Counted from the first letter of the stretch, positions 10,007 through 19,098 are shown. The stretch is 22,231 nt of DNA from an uncultured Sphingobacteriales bacterium (GCA_946479435.1 CAMLFX010000050.1:1-22231); one strand, 5' to 3'. Notes: generated by a model from the letters alone, not told the origin. Translations and numbers: made by a program.

Positions 10007-10034
10007 TCAGGTTCAAGTCCTGAAAGGGGGAGCA
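10007..10034 (+). pseudogene. Orphan tRNA 3' end (T-arm and acceptor strand)
   Basis: TCAGG-TTCAAGT-CCTGA (10007-10023) is a perfect tRNA T-arm with a canonical seven-base loop. It is followed by AAGGGGGAGCA, which resembles a tRNA 3' acceptor strand. Upstream I find no D-arm and no 5' strand matching the G-run; there is only a small AGGTCA/TGACCT inverted repeat at about 9980-9993. A Rho-independent terminator follows 10 nt later, as it would after a real tRNA. It is therefore a 3' tRNA remnant, possibly an old integration site (inference). Confidence 0.55.
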
Positions 10035-10043
10035 CTCAAAACC

Positions 10044-10074
10044 AAAGCGTTGCATTCATTTGTAACGCTTTTTT
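10044..10074 (+). terminator. Rho-independent terminator
   Basis: AAAGCGTTGCA (10044-10054) pairs with TGTAACGCTTT (10061-10071) over 11 bp with one G-T wobble and a TTCATT loop, followed by a T-run through 10074. It sits just after the tRNA 3' remnant. Stem top and loop closely resemble those of the hairpin at 9828-9855. Confidence 0.8.
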
Positions 10075-10259
10075 CATTTAACCGCACTAAGAATCGCAGT
10101 AAATCTTATTGAGAGTCAATATTGACAAAAGCAAATGCTATACGCAGTTTTTAAGTGTCGATGCAACCTATCTACAATCTGATACTATTTTATTTTAATA
10201 AGTAATTATTTTATTTGTATATTTATTCTACTACCACTTGTCACCAATTGAATCACTAT

Positions 10260-13200
10260 ATGAAAAACATCCTATTGCCATGTGTGTTCGCAACTCTGTT
10301 GTGTAGCAGCACCATCGCGTATGCGCAGAAACTACCGGAACCGCATACTTACAGCTCGCCTAATGGTACATTTGACAAGGTCTACGACCGTTTTGGCAAA
10401 CAATATGATCTTAATGATATCAGAATTTTAGAAAAACCTTCAGGTTCTCAGTCAAAACTAAACGGCCCGGTTGCTCAACCTAATTCAACTGCATATTCTC
10501 AAATTCTATGTACCAGCACAGGGTATTTCAACGTCTATTTTGAGAACGGTAGCGGGTTTGAGCAAAATACTTCAACTCAAATTGCCCGACGCGATGTGAT
10601 ATGCCAGTTATTCAATGACCTATCCAACCATATCGTCCCCGCCAATCCGTCCGTTAAAGTGAATATCTGGGTGCGGGATATCAGCAATATCATTTCAAAT
10701 CCGTCGAGTAGTGGCGTACTCGGATTGGCTACTTCTTTTTATAGTATGCCTGCATTATCCACTGCCAGTTCCGGTATCGTAGATGGAGAAGTCTGGGAAA
10801 CGATCAATTCCGGCACAGACGGATATAAAAATACCGTCACACCACTTGTATCTCAAGGCAGTCAGTATTCCTCGCCGGGAGGCGCCTATTATCACGGAAT
10901 GATGGCCTTCAACTTCGCTAATACTTCCATTAATTGGCATACAAATTTAACTACGGCTACCGCTTCGGGGTTGTACGATTTATATAGCGTGGCCTTACAC
11001 GAGATGACCCACGCGCTGGGCTTTGCGTCGCTCATCGATTACAATGGAGTTTCCAAATTTGGTAGTACTACAAATTATTATTCCCGGTACGACCTGTTTT
11101 TAAAGACGCAGGGCAACCAAAACCTGATTACCAATACAGGAAGTTGCAACCTTTACAATTTTCAGTTCAATCCTGGCTTAAATGCTAATACAACTCTTTC
11201 TCCCAATCCTGCAACCTGTGGTAACACTATTCCTTATAACGGTAGCCTTGATAATACTACATGCGCTACGGCAATTAAATTCACGGGTAGTGTAAATCAA
11301 TCCGTATATACCCCCGATTGCTTTGAGCCACCATCAAGCCTTAGCCATCTTGAAGATCAGTGCCATGCTCCAGCTCCTTATGGCAATAATTTATATTATT
11401 GCATGTCTAACGCTAATGGCACCGGAAGCGCTTACATGAAACGTTATTTGAAACCAGAAGAACGCATTGTGCTCTGTGATATCGGATATAAGGTAAATAC
11501 AACTTATGGGAATACTTTATATGCCGCCAATAATTACAACTACGGTGGTTCGCAATGTCCTGGTCAATCGGTAGCCGGTGTGAATGATGGTATCACCACA
11601 TTGGGGACATACTCCTGGACAGCGCTTACAAGCGGCATAGTCAATATACCGGGCAGTGGTTTACTAAGTAATGATTTTAGTGCAAACCAATTTGAGTGCC
11701 TGGGAGTGATGAATGGGATGGGGAGTGTAAATATCAGCAGCGGAACGTCATCCAGCACCATAACTTTTACAGCCGGTACAAATACAGGTGTGGCATTGCT
11801 CAGGTATGTTCCTGTAAATACAACGACAGGAAAGAGGGGTAATATCACTTACGCATACGTCTATATCAATTCAGCAAACTGCGTTGCCAGCCCTTGTAAT
11901 ATGGTACTCAATGGCGGTTTTGAGAATGGCCTTAATTGCGGTCAATACTATCAAACCGATAATCCAGATATTTATTGCTGGACACCTTTGCATATGTCAC
12001 CCGACTACATGGTTCGAAATTGCACGCCACCTAGCGGGTTTGGTGGGATTCCGACACCTACTACGTATTGTAATCCACCTGCCGATACCTGGAACGGCCC
12101 TGGTACAAATGATAAATTTTTGGGCATGGGCTTTTATAATAATACCCCGGGATCTGGCATGGAAGCAATACAGACCATGCTTGCATCGCCTATCCAGCCG
12201 AATGTGCCATACGTGATAAGTTTCTGGGCCCGGACTTTCCACGGTACTATATTTGCTGCCGGCACGGCAAATGTGATGTTTCGCGGTGCAACAGGAACTC
12301 TCGCACCTTTACCATGGTCAGTACCTTATAATACTGTAGGCCAGCAATATACTGATGTGGATGTGCCTGACGATGGGCAATGGCATTACTATACATTGCC
12401 ATTTACGAATACAGGAACACAACCTTTACAAAATCTTTTGATTGGTGTTTCTGGATATACCAGCCCTAATTATGCAGCCTATGTTGGTTTGGATGACATA
12501 GTTCTCACGCCTGCAAATAATACCGCAACTTTTCAATTGCCTGATTCACTATGCGATAATGCCAGTATTGCAGATTTGAGCCAATATGTTTTCCCTGCGT
12601 TTACATCAGGTGGCAGCTTTTCCGGTACTGGTGTAGTTTATACAGGAGGATTGTACACCTATACACCATCTACAACCGGCCTTCAAACCATTACTTACAA
12701 CTATGTAAACAGCTCAGGCTGTTCACTATCAATTCAGGAGCAGATTTATATTAAAAGCTGTCCACCTCCTCCTGGTGGTAGCCATCATGTAATGACTTAT
12801 GAAGGGCATGATGATATGAAACATTATACCACCCAAATAGTACCTGGCAGTAATGACGAAAGTGTTATGGCCGGTACTATATTTCATAGTACATCCGGCG
12901 GTACAAATACAATTCATTTTATGAGGCTGGATAATCAAGGGAATATTTTAGTATCAGAAGAATATATCTCAGGATATAAGGATGAAAGAGCGGTTGATAT
13001 AGAAGGATTGGTTCAAAATGGAAAGCAGTTTTGGTATATCGTTTGTTTATCGAGAAGGGCCGGGGGTAATGATCAGGATATGATTAAAGTCTTGTGTTTG
13101 GACAATAACGGCAATCTTGTTGATCAACGTGAGTATGAAGATATAGCTGGTGGACAATATCATTTATACCCTATGCATTCTACCGTATGGACCGATCAGC

Positions 13201-14690
13201 AGAACAATGATAATCGTCTGTATATATGTGGGTACACAACTTTTGGCAGCCCGACAACTTTTCCGCAAATGCCTGATTATTTAAGCCGTAAACACGCTTT
13301 TATATTGAGTATCGGTTTAAACATGGGCAGTAACCACCTACTGCGGCTGAATAGTATGGCGTATGATTGGAGTTGGAATGGGCCGTATGATTATGATATT
13401 GCCATGCGTACACGAGTAGTTGAACAGACCAATCAGATATTCGTTACCGGAAGTGTCAATGGTATCATACCCCAATCGCAGGCACATCAACGTAGCGCAA
13501 CAATGAATTTAGTTGTTGATCCGAATACGCTAAATGTAGTATCCGATTTTCCATTTATTAAGAACGAAGGTAGCGATGATCTAAGTGGCCCGCATGAATA
13601 TGGTGTAGACCTAATTCAGATAAACGGTAAAAACTTCATCCTCGGGAACACTACTTCAACAACTGCTACCAATTGGAATAATACCTCAGAAATAGATATG
13701 TATCCCAGGTGGCACAAGATATTCTTTATCCAACCACTAAATGCCGGTGCTCCATTTAGTGTACAGTCACAACGAAATACATTCGGAAATATATGGGGTC
13801 ACTGGGCTGCACACGCTATTCGCACAAGTGGTACAAAAGTTACTCTTGCAACACTTATCAGGGATCAATATTCTACCTGTATACCACTCCCTTATACACC
13901 GGGTTACGATAATGTAAATGTGGATCTTATTACTGCAGATCTTGGCACATGGCCCTACGGTTCGGTATCGAGCGGACCTAATATAATTTACCGTACAAGT
14001 ACAGGTACAGGCGACCCTTCCGCTGTAAGCAACTCTTTTTATGAACTTGGGGGCAGCCTTTCTCTTATGGATGTCAGCCCTACATTTGCGGCGTTGGGCA
14101 TTAATCAATATGTGATCAACGCGCCCAAATACATGAACAATCAGTTTCTGAATATTAAATACATGAATCCCGATCTTGGATTCAATACCATTTGTGGGGG
14201 TGATTTTGATGCAAACCAGCAACCATGTACAAATGGAGGTACTTATTTTATAATAGAGGATGCTATGAAAGTAGGTACGAAAGTACAGATTGTGAATTTG
14301 AAACTTGATAAAACACCGTATCCAATGGCCAGTAAAAGCCAGCCTTATGCGATTAATAATCCCACACCGTGTATAGATTTGGCAGGAAATGGTTCATATA
14401 AAGAAGAAGAATTGGGAATGCAGGAACTGACACGAGGTAAAACTAGCGTATATCCTAATCCTGCTACGGATAGGGTAACCGTAGAATTGTCGGAGGATGT
14501 AAGCAAAAATGCTATGCTCACGATTAAAGTCAGAAACATATATGGACAGGAAATAGGTGGTTTATTTAATGTTAAGAGGCAACCGAGAATTGATGTATCG
14601 TTACCTAATATTGTGCCGGGCATGTATTTCATAGAAATATACGCAGACCAAAAGTTGATCCATCACGAAAAGCTAACCATACAGCAGTAG
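10260..14690 (+). CDS. Secreted M8-like zinc metallopeptidase with T9SS sorting domain
   Basis: A protein of about 1476 aa. The frame opens at a TTG at 10215, but the ATG at 10260 begins a clear signal peptide (MKNILLPCVFATLLCSS, cleavage near AYAQ). The catalytic motif is HEMTHALGF with H247, E248 and H251, matching the HExxHxLGF pattern of leishmanolysin-type (M8) peptidases rather than metzincins of the M10/M12 type, whose third His is absent here. The likely third zinc ligand is the His of SLSHLE (363), with a Met-containing turn soon after (YYCMSN) and the family-like ERIVLCDIGYKV closing the domain. Downstream come a beta-rich domain, a jelly-roll, CBM-like domain starting NMVLNGGFENG (about 545-750), an Ig-like domain to about 835, a proline run, a long repeat-poor beta-rich region (about 840-1390, possibly propeller-like), and a T9SS sorting domain starting VYPNPATD. 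Target unknown. Confidence 0.88.
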   Translation: MKNILLPCVFATLLCSSTIAYAQKLPEPHTYSSPNGTFDKVYDRFGKQYDLNDIRILEKPSGSQSKLNGPVAQPNSTAYSQILCTSTGYFNVYFENGSGFEQNTSTQIARRDVICQLFNDLSNHIVPANPSVKVNIWVRDISNIISNPSSSGVLGLATSFYSMPALSTASSGIVDGEVWETINSGTDGYKNTVTPLVSQGSQYSSPGGAYYHGMMAFNFANTSINWHTNLTTATASGLYDLYSVALHEMTHALGFASLIDYNGVSKFGSTTNYYSRYDLFLKTQGNQNLITNTGSCNLYNFQFNPGLNANTTLSPNPATCGNTIPYNGSLDNTTCATAIKFTGSVNQSVYTPDCFEPPSSLSHLEDQCHAPAPYGNNLYYCMSNANGTGSAYMKRYLKPEERIVLCDIGYKVNTTYGNTLYAANNYNYGGSQCPGQSVAGVNDGITTLGTYSWTALTSGIVNIPGSGLLSNDFSANQFECLGVMNGMGSVNISSGTSSSTITFTAGTNTGVALLRYVPVNTTTGKRGNITYAYVYINSANCVASPCNMVLNGGFENGLNCGQYYQTDNPDIYCWTPLHMSPDYMVRNCTPPSGFGGIPTPTTYCNPPADTWNGPGTNDKFLGMGFYNNTPGSGMEAIQTMLASPIQPNVPYVISFWARTFHGTIFAAGTANVMFRGATGTLAPLPWSVPYNTVGQQYTDVDVPDDGQWHYYTLPFTNTGTQPLQNLLIGVSGYTSPNYAAYVGLDDIVLTPANNTATFQLPDSLCDNASIADLSQYVFPAFTSGGSFSGTGVVYTGGLYTYTPSTTGLQTITYNYVNSSGCSLSIQEQIYIKSCPPPPGGSHHVMTYEGHDDMKHYTTQIVPGSNDESVMAGTIFHSTSGGTNTIHFMRLDNQGNILVSEEYISGYKDERAVDIEGLVQNGKQFWYIVCLSRRAGGNDQDMIKVLCLDNNGNLVDQREYEDIAGGQYHLYPMHSTVWTDQQNNDNRLYICGYTTFGSPTTFPQMPDYLSRKHAFILSIGLNMGSNHLLRLNSMAYDWSWNGPYDYDIAMRTRVVEQTNQIFVTGSVNGIIPQSQAHQRSATMNLVVDPNTLNVVSDFPFIKNEGSDDLSGPHEYGVDLIQINGKNFILGNTTSTTATNWNNTSEIDMYPRWHKIFFIQPLNAGAPFSVQSQRNTFGNIWGHWAAHAIRTSGTKVTLATLIRDQYSTCIPLPYTPGYDNVNVDLITADLGTWPYGSVSSGPNIIYRTSTGTGDPSAVSNSFYELGGSLSLMDVSPTFAALGINQYVINAPKYMNNQFLNIKYMNPDLGFNTICGGDFDANQQPCTNGGTYFIIEDAMKVGTKVQIVNLKLDKTPYPMASKSQPYAINNPTPCIDLAGNGSYKEEELGMQELTRGKTSVYPNPATDRVTVELSEDVSKNAMLTIKVRNIYGQEIGGLFNVKRQPRIDVSLPNIVPGMYFIEIYADQKLIHHEKLTIQQ

Positions 14691-14706
14691 GCAATCTTTA
14701 AATGCA

Positions 14707-14746
14707 AACACAAACAAAGGCATATAAATATGCCTTTGTTTGTGTT
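14707..14746. terminator. Strong hairpin, perfect 18-bp stem
   Basis: Bases 14707-14724 pair without mismatch to 14729-14746 around a TAAA loop, only 16 bp after the metallopeptidase stop. There is no proper T-run after the stem, although its 3' arm is T-rich (TTTGTTTGTGTT). It probably terminates that gene or protects the mRNA 3' end. Confidence 0.75.
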
Positions 14747-14828
14747 ATTGACCGTGCACTAAAGCTTTGTTTAAGGATCTCAAGCTATAAGCGATTTAAA
14801 TTGCGCGATACTACTAGTAGGTTATTGT

Positions 14829-14856
14829 GAAGCTAGTTCGCTTGGCGGACAACTTC
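14829..14856. repeat. REP-like intergenic hairpin
   Basis: GAAGCTAGTTCGC and GCGGACAACTTC pair over 11 positions with one bulge and one mismatch around a TTG loop. An imperfect GC-richer hairpin in otherwise AT-rich decayed DNA suggests a short dispersed element. Only one copy was noticed in the window, so its repetitive nature is inference. Confidence 0.3.
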
Positions 14857-14939
14857 GCTTACAAATGGATTGAGTTTAATTAACAGTGTTTTATTGACAC
14901 CCATTTTTATGCACGGTAATCGTCCATAGCTCTGAACAA

Positions 14940-15205
14940 GATGCTGGCCATTGGGCATTATATTATTATTTCGATACCACACATCGATCCCATTGGTATA
15001 AACAGCAGGTTACCCGAAGCATCACTTGCCGCCGCGGAATTATAGTTGTGCGTCTTTTACTGTTAAAAGATGACGGCGGAGTTGTATTGAATGCGAGCCG
15101 GCAATTAAATCCGAATACCCAGTTATTATTTTCTTTTTGAGCTGAAGCTATGCCTGGCATTAGCAACATGTAAGCAAAACTCAAACATAGGAGTATGACG
15201 CGCAT
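14940..15205 (-). pseudogene. Frameshifted remnant of a secreted T9SS-type protein
   Basis: A minus-strand frame starts with a good signal peptide (MRVILLCLSFAYMLLMPG, SAQ) and continues KENNNWVFGFNCRLAFNTTPP, which matches the N-terminus of large Bacteroidota surface proteins beginning NNWYFG..AGLDFN. After that the expected sequence is scattered over other frames: LTVKDAQL in one, SAAASDASGNLLF in a second (15041 to 14998), then YTNGIDVWYRNNNIMPNG (14997 to about 14943). Joined together these restore the usual SDASGNLLFYTNG..VW motif, which needs about three frame changes in 110 bp. The original gene was probably much longer; only the first ~90 codons remain recognisable. Function of the intact family is unknown to me beyond surface or gliding-type proteins. 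Confidence 0.75.
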
Positions 15206-15485
15206 AACTCGTTTTTACCTAAAATTAAGAGCCTAAAATAAAATGGTTGTCATGGTAGGGAAATATGATTTTGAAGCACTTATTTAAGGAGGCTGCTACC
15301 ATTTCTGGAACGGGCCTTGGCCTGTTTACGAATAATTTGGTATCATCCGTTTATCGTCTACTTTCCGTTCGTAAATATCCAGAGGTGTTTGTCAGTAAAT
15401 TTTTGTTGATTATAGACTGTAACTCCACGGCGTTGAAACGGCTATTTTATTCAATTGCGAACTGCAGTTTGATAATATCCGGATA
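15206..15485. other. Intergenic region, no supported gene
   Basis: Between the DUF4249 gene stop and the pseudogene start there are 280 bp with only short, stop-interrupted frames on the minus strand (for example a QTPLDIYERKVDDKR stretch near 15346-15395). A plus-strand frame from 15265 runs antisense into the DUF4249 gene and has no recognisable feature. This looks like decayed coding sequence, but I cannot name a source. Confidence 0.35.
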
Positions 15486-16304
15486 TTATTTCTTATTGAC
15501 TTCAAAAAACAAGGTATCCGTTCCAATACCTGTAAATATACCCAAACCATTTGCAATATTCGAAGTTGGGTTTGTCAGGTTCTGAGAGCTGTTGCTATTG
15601 CTATTGTACAAGGCTGCATAATCGGTATTAAGATGATAGAGGATGATGGTATGCGTACCAAAATACTGAAACTGCTGATCTCTAATTTGATATTCATCAG
15701 TTACAGAAGGCTCGTTTCTGAAATTAGATATGCGAAAGCGCGCATTGGTTGTATCCCTGATCAATTCAGGCTCGTTTTCAATATTCTGTACTACTATCAT
15801 ATAATAGGAATGATCGTTATTATCCCATGTAACGTCAATCGGATCATTCATTTGAAAACTGCCTGGTGAAAACGTGGTATTAGAATCGATCTTGGTAACT
15901 GATATCTCTGTGGCAGATTCAGTGAAGCTGGTGGGAAGGGTAGGGGCAGTCGTGGTGGCACTAACGATCTTTCCTCTATACTCGAAATATAGGTGGTATT
16001 GCCTCCCTTCAGCAATTATCAGCGTGTTATCCTCATAGATACCGTTACCAATATTTACAAGTTGGTGAATGCTGTTCTCATCATCGATAAAGACTTTGAG
16101 TGTATCAATGCCTTCACCCTCTCCGTCGGTTGCATTTGAAACCGCAATTTGAGATATCACTCTGATGGAGGCAATATTATTTACGAATAAATAACCTTCA
16201 ATAACAGGTTCTTCATTATATGCGGGTACAGCAGACTGCTTTTCACAGCTGATAAACAAGTATGTCAAAAGAGATAAAATAAGTATAGATCTTGCTTGTT
16301 TCAT
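15486..16304 (-). CDS. DUF4249-family lipoprotein
   Basis: A 272-aa lipoprotein with a signal peptide and lipobox LFISC (Cys20). The mature part shows the DUF4249 pattern: an early PVIEGYLFVNN strand, VFIDDE and GNGIYEDN motifs, then IIAEGRQYHLYFEYRGKIVSA, and a C-terminal NPTSNIANGLGIFTG segment. DUF4249 proteins are outer-membrane-associated lipoproteins that regularly accompany TonB-dependent receptors in Bacteroidota. Here the start codon follows the receptor's TAG stop by one base, so coupled translation is expected. By analogy with other receptor-lipoprotein pairs it probably helps capture or gate a substrate at the cell surface, but the ligand is unknown. It is the last gene of its operon; no good terminator is visible downstream. 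Confidence 0.88.
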   Translation of the reverse strand: MKQARSILILSLLTYLFISCEKQSAVPAYNEEPVIEGYLFVNNIASIRVISQIAVSNATDGEGEGIDTLKVFIDDENSIHQLVNIGNGIYEDNTLIIAEGRQYHLYFEYRGKIVSATTTAPTLPTSFTESATEISVTKIDSNTTFSPGSFQMNDPIDVTWDNNDHSYYMIVVQNIENEPELIRDTTNARFRISNFRNEPSVTDEYQIRDQQFQYFGTHTIILYHLNTDYAALYNSNSNSSQNLTNPTSNIANGLGIFTGIGTDTLFFEVNKK

Positions 16305-16305
16305 A

Positions 16306-19098
16306 CTAGCGGATTTTAAGAGAAAGTGTGAGGTTAGGCGTAAGACCCAAATAATTTACATTTGATTCTATTACACTTCCATCGGAGATATAGTATTGCT
16401 TATACCAAACATTTGTTCGGTTGTAAGCATTAAAGATGGACAAGCTCATGTAGCCAATATCCTTCTTGCTTGCATTGAAGATATGATAGCTTGCAGAGAG
16501 GTCTAGCCTATGATAGTCTGGCAAACGCAAAGAGTTTTTTGTGGTAACGGTAAAGTAATCCTCAGTAGTTCCATCGAGTAGTGTGATTGAATACGATCCT
16601 GCAGGCGCTGTATATGGTCTGCCGGTTGCATAAACCCATGTTGCAGAAAAATCCCAGCGTTTAAACTTATAAATGCCAACAGCTTTAAATTCGTGAGTTA
16701 CGTCCTGGTTCGCCGCGAAGTAACCTTCACCATATACATCAAAGTGATTTCTTGCCTGCCCTAGCGAATAGCTTATCCAACCCGTGAGTTTGCCTGTTTT
16801 TTTCTGCGCCAGCAGTTCTAACCCTTTAGAATACCCGTTGCCTGTATAGAAACTCTCGTTCACGGTTGTAGAAAAGCGGTTGGAAGAAAATCTCAATGAA
16901 TATTCACTAATATCCGCTAGATCTTTTCTGTATGCTTCAGCACTAAACAGATAATTTGAAGTTTCATAGCTTAGGCCAGCAATATAGTGTGTGGCCGAAC
17001 TAACCGGAACTTTTGTCTTGTCAGATAGTATCCAGAAGTCTTTACTTCCTGAAAGAATATCCTCGCGCGTTATCCTGTTTGCAAACTGATAGAACCGCCC
17101 GTACGAAGCCTTCAGCGAAAGTCTATCGGTTATTTTTAACCCAGTTGCAAACCGTGGCTCCCAATATGTTTTTTCTGTAACATCGAAGTAGCTTAACCGT
17201 ACTCCGGGCTTTATTTCAAGGCGCTTATTAAAAAACGTTAGCCTGTCTTGTATGTATCCACCTCCTACCACTCCTTGTCCTTGTCTGTTAAGTACGTCTG
17301 AAGTATCGTCCTGGCTATAAGTATAGTTAATATCATAGTTGGTTCCAAATAAACCAAAGCTTAGGTCATTGCCTTTAAATAAATTCCATTCGTAATCCAT
17401 TTTTACACTTAGGTCTGTCAAGTCATTGTTTTCGAGGATGCCGGTTTTCACAGTCGACTCTTCACCCAAACTATCCGTTGTTGTACGCTCATTTGATCGG
17501 TCACGCTTGCTATAATAATTAGAATAACTCATAAGAGTGTTACCATAAAATTTTTCGGTCCATTTTCGCGACCATTTAAGGCTCATGCCTACGTTCCCAT
17601 AACGCGTCAGATCTGTTGTGCCATTGCTGAGGCCTGCAAAATTACTACCGCCAAATCCGCTGGGAGCAGTAAAACTGCTGCTGTTGTCTAGCTTGTCAAT
17701 GCTGTAAAAGTAGCTGTAGGAAATATTGTCTTTATTGGTGGGTCTGAATGTTACTTTAGTATTTATATCAGAAAAGTAAGATGTGGTTTTCGTTTGTACT
17801 GAAGGACCACCGCCAGGACCGCCCATTGCAGGTTGCTGCTGCTCATCGGTTTGGTCATCACTTTGATTAAAAGAATCGAATATCCAGTTATAAATTGGCC
17901 CTTTCCAGGATCTTCGCCATGCGGCCATAATTGTGACTTTTTCAGTTAATGGTATTTCAGTAAAAAGGTTGCCACTCAGTAAGCTGATATCGCCGCCAAG
18001 ATTGAAATTCTTTTGATTGCCCTCTTTGCCAGTAAGTTCCATTACGCTTGAGAGCCTTCCACCAAATTTGGATTCGAAACCACCTTTATACAATTGCACA
18101 TCCTTCACAGCATTGGCATTGAACGCACTGAAGAAACCATAGAGGTGATCTACATGGTATATTGTAAAGCCATCGTATGTTACAAGGTTTTGGTCAGGGG
18201 TGCCGCCACGCACATACAACCCAGCTGAAGATTCGTTAGATGCGCTTACTCCCGGCATCAACTGAAAAGCACGCATTACATCCTTCTCGCCAAGATTTGG
18301 TAACTTGGCAAGCTTTGCCGGAGATAACTTGACCATACTAAGATTATCGGAAGACATCTGCATTACATCATCCCGGTTTGCAGTTACTATTACTTCATTT
18401 AGCCTGGATGCCGAAGTTGGATATAGTTCTATTTCTACATCACTTGTCTGCATTTCGGGATTTAAGTATATCTCCTGCGAAAGGTATCCCATGTAGTTTG
18501 CTACGATTGTTGACGTATCTGCTGGTACATTCATCAAGCTGAAAAATCCATCAGCATTACTAGTACTACCTATTGATGTACCCTGGATCTGAATGTTTAC
18601 AAAAGGTAACGGTTCGCCGGAGGTTACATCAACAACTTTTCCGGATATTGTATAATTCTTTTTTTGTGGTGGCCCTTCAAACTTTTTCTGAACGAGCATA
18701 TCCTGGACCAGGACGCCATCATCGGAATAAGATAAGGATCTTCTATCGCGCTTTATAGTAATTACCAAAGCGGTATCTATGTTGAAGCTCATCTTATCCA
18801 ACGGACGTAGAGAAGTTTCCGGATCGCGCGTGGTGATTTCAATAGCTAATGGCAGCGGTGTGTTGGCGAACCAATAAGTAAAGTATCGCTTTTTACAATA
18901 ATTGGAATCATAAACGATTGTCACATGATACCTGGCCATAAATTTTTGATAGACTTCATGTAGCGTAGCTGAACTAAACCTGTCACTAACCCCTATTTTT
19001 TCAAGCGGTGAAGGAGGTATGACCGTCTTTTTCTTGATCAACTGACCCGAAGCTGGTATACTTAAAATTAAGACGGCAATAATTAGATATATCCTCAT
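16306..19098 (-). CDS. TonB-dependent outer-membrane receptor
   Basis: A 930-aa TonB-dependent receptor. In order: signal peptide (about 1-18), an STN-like N-terminal domain (about 40-115), a carboxypeptidase-regulatory-like beta-sandwich (YTISGKVVDVTSGEPLPFVN, about 147-225), a plug (LNEVIVTA at 233 onward, with MPGVSASNESSAGLYVRGG and the FESKFGGRLSSVMEL end, to about 355), and a 22-strand-type barrel ending in NLTLSLKIR. STN-like domains in other receptors relay signals to anti-sigma factors; here no sigma/anti-sigma pair is nearby, but a two-component system is divergently encoded. A Q/G/P-rich loop (DEQQQPAMGGPGGGP, about 415-430) is predicted in an extracellular loop. It is not an obvious SusC, as no SusD follows; its partner is the DUF4249 lipoprotein one base downstream. 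Substrate unknown. Confidence 0.93.
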   Translation of the reverse strand: MRIYLIIAVLILSIPASGQLIKKKTVIPPSPLEKIGVSDRFSSATLHEVYQKFMARYHVTIVYDSNYCKKRYFTYWFANTPLPLAIEITTRDPETSLRPLDKMSFNIDTALVITIKRDRRSLSYSDDGVLVQDMLVQKKFEGPPQKKNYTISGKVVDVTSGEPLPFVNIQIQGTSIGSTSNADGFFSLMNVPADTSTIVANYMGYLSQEIYLNPEMQTSDVEIELYPTSASRLNEVIVTANRDDVMQMSSDNLSMVKLSPAKLAKLPNLGEKDVMRAFQLMPGVSASNESSAGLYVRGGTPDQNLVTYDGFTIYHVDHLYGFFSAFNANAVKDVQLYKGGFESKFGGRLSSVMELTGKEGNQKNFNLGGDISLLSGNLFTEIPLTEKVTIMAAWRRSWKGPIYNWIFDSFNQSDDQTDEQQQPAMGGPGGGPSVQTKTTSYFSDINTKVTFRPTNKDNISYSYFYSIDKLDNSSSFTAPSGFGGSNFAGLSNGTTDLTRYGNVGMSLKWSRKWTEKFYGNTLMSYSNYYSKRDRSNERTTTDSLGEESTVKTGILENNDLTDLSVKMDYEWNLFKGNDLSFGLFGTNYDINYTYSQDDTSDVLNRQGQGVVGGGYIQDRLTFFNKRLEIKPGVRLSYFDVTEKTYWEPRFATGLKITDRLSLKASYGRFYQFANRITREDILSGSKDFWILSDKTKVPVSSATHYIAGLSYETSNYLFSAEAYRKDLADISEYSLRFSSNRFSTTVNESFYTGNGYSKGLELLAQKKTGKLTGWISYSLGQARNHFDVYGEGYFAANQDVTHEFKAVGIYKFKRWDFSATWVYATGRPYTAPAGSYSITLLDGTTEDYFTVTTKNSLRLPDYHRLDLSASYHIFNASKKDIGYMSLSIFNAYNRTNVWYKQYYISDGSVIESNVNYLGLTPNLTLSLKIR

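Larger units (their letters stand above)
9689..10259. other. Gene-free region with tRNA scars and terminators
   Basis: No protein-coding gene is supported. The stretch holds two hairpin terminators, a broken tRNA-like sequence on each strand, and two copies of GTCAATATTG (9864-9873 and 10115-10124) that bracket them. The last 130 bp are AT-rich and should carry the promoter of the metallopeptidase gene. No clear -7/-33 pair is seen; the closest is TTTATTTG near 10211-10218. Confidence 0.5.

Noticed and set aside
10117..10142. TTGACA-like -35 with TATACG as -10 near the metallopeptidase gene
   Set aside because: The spacing is only about 11 bp, and this consensus is not the one used by Bacteroidota.
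10987..11040. HExxH motif considered as a metzincin (M10/M12) active site
   Set aside because: The third His expected three residues after the Gly is a Ser; the LGF pattern and the later SLSHLE fit M8-type better.
13767..14222. Minus-strand 151-codon open frame
   Set aside because: It lies wholly antisense inside the metallopeptidase gene, with low-complexity Cys/Arg/Ile content typical of a shadow frame.
15265..15585. Plus-strand 106-codon open frame
   Set aside because: Its 3' part is antisense to the DUF4249 coding region and its 5' part covers decayed intergenic DNA; it has no domain or signal.
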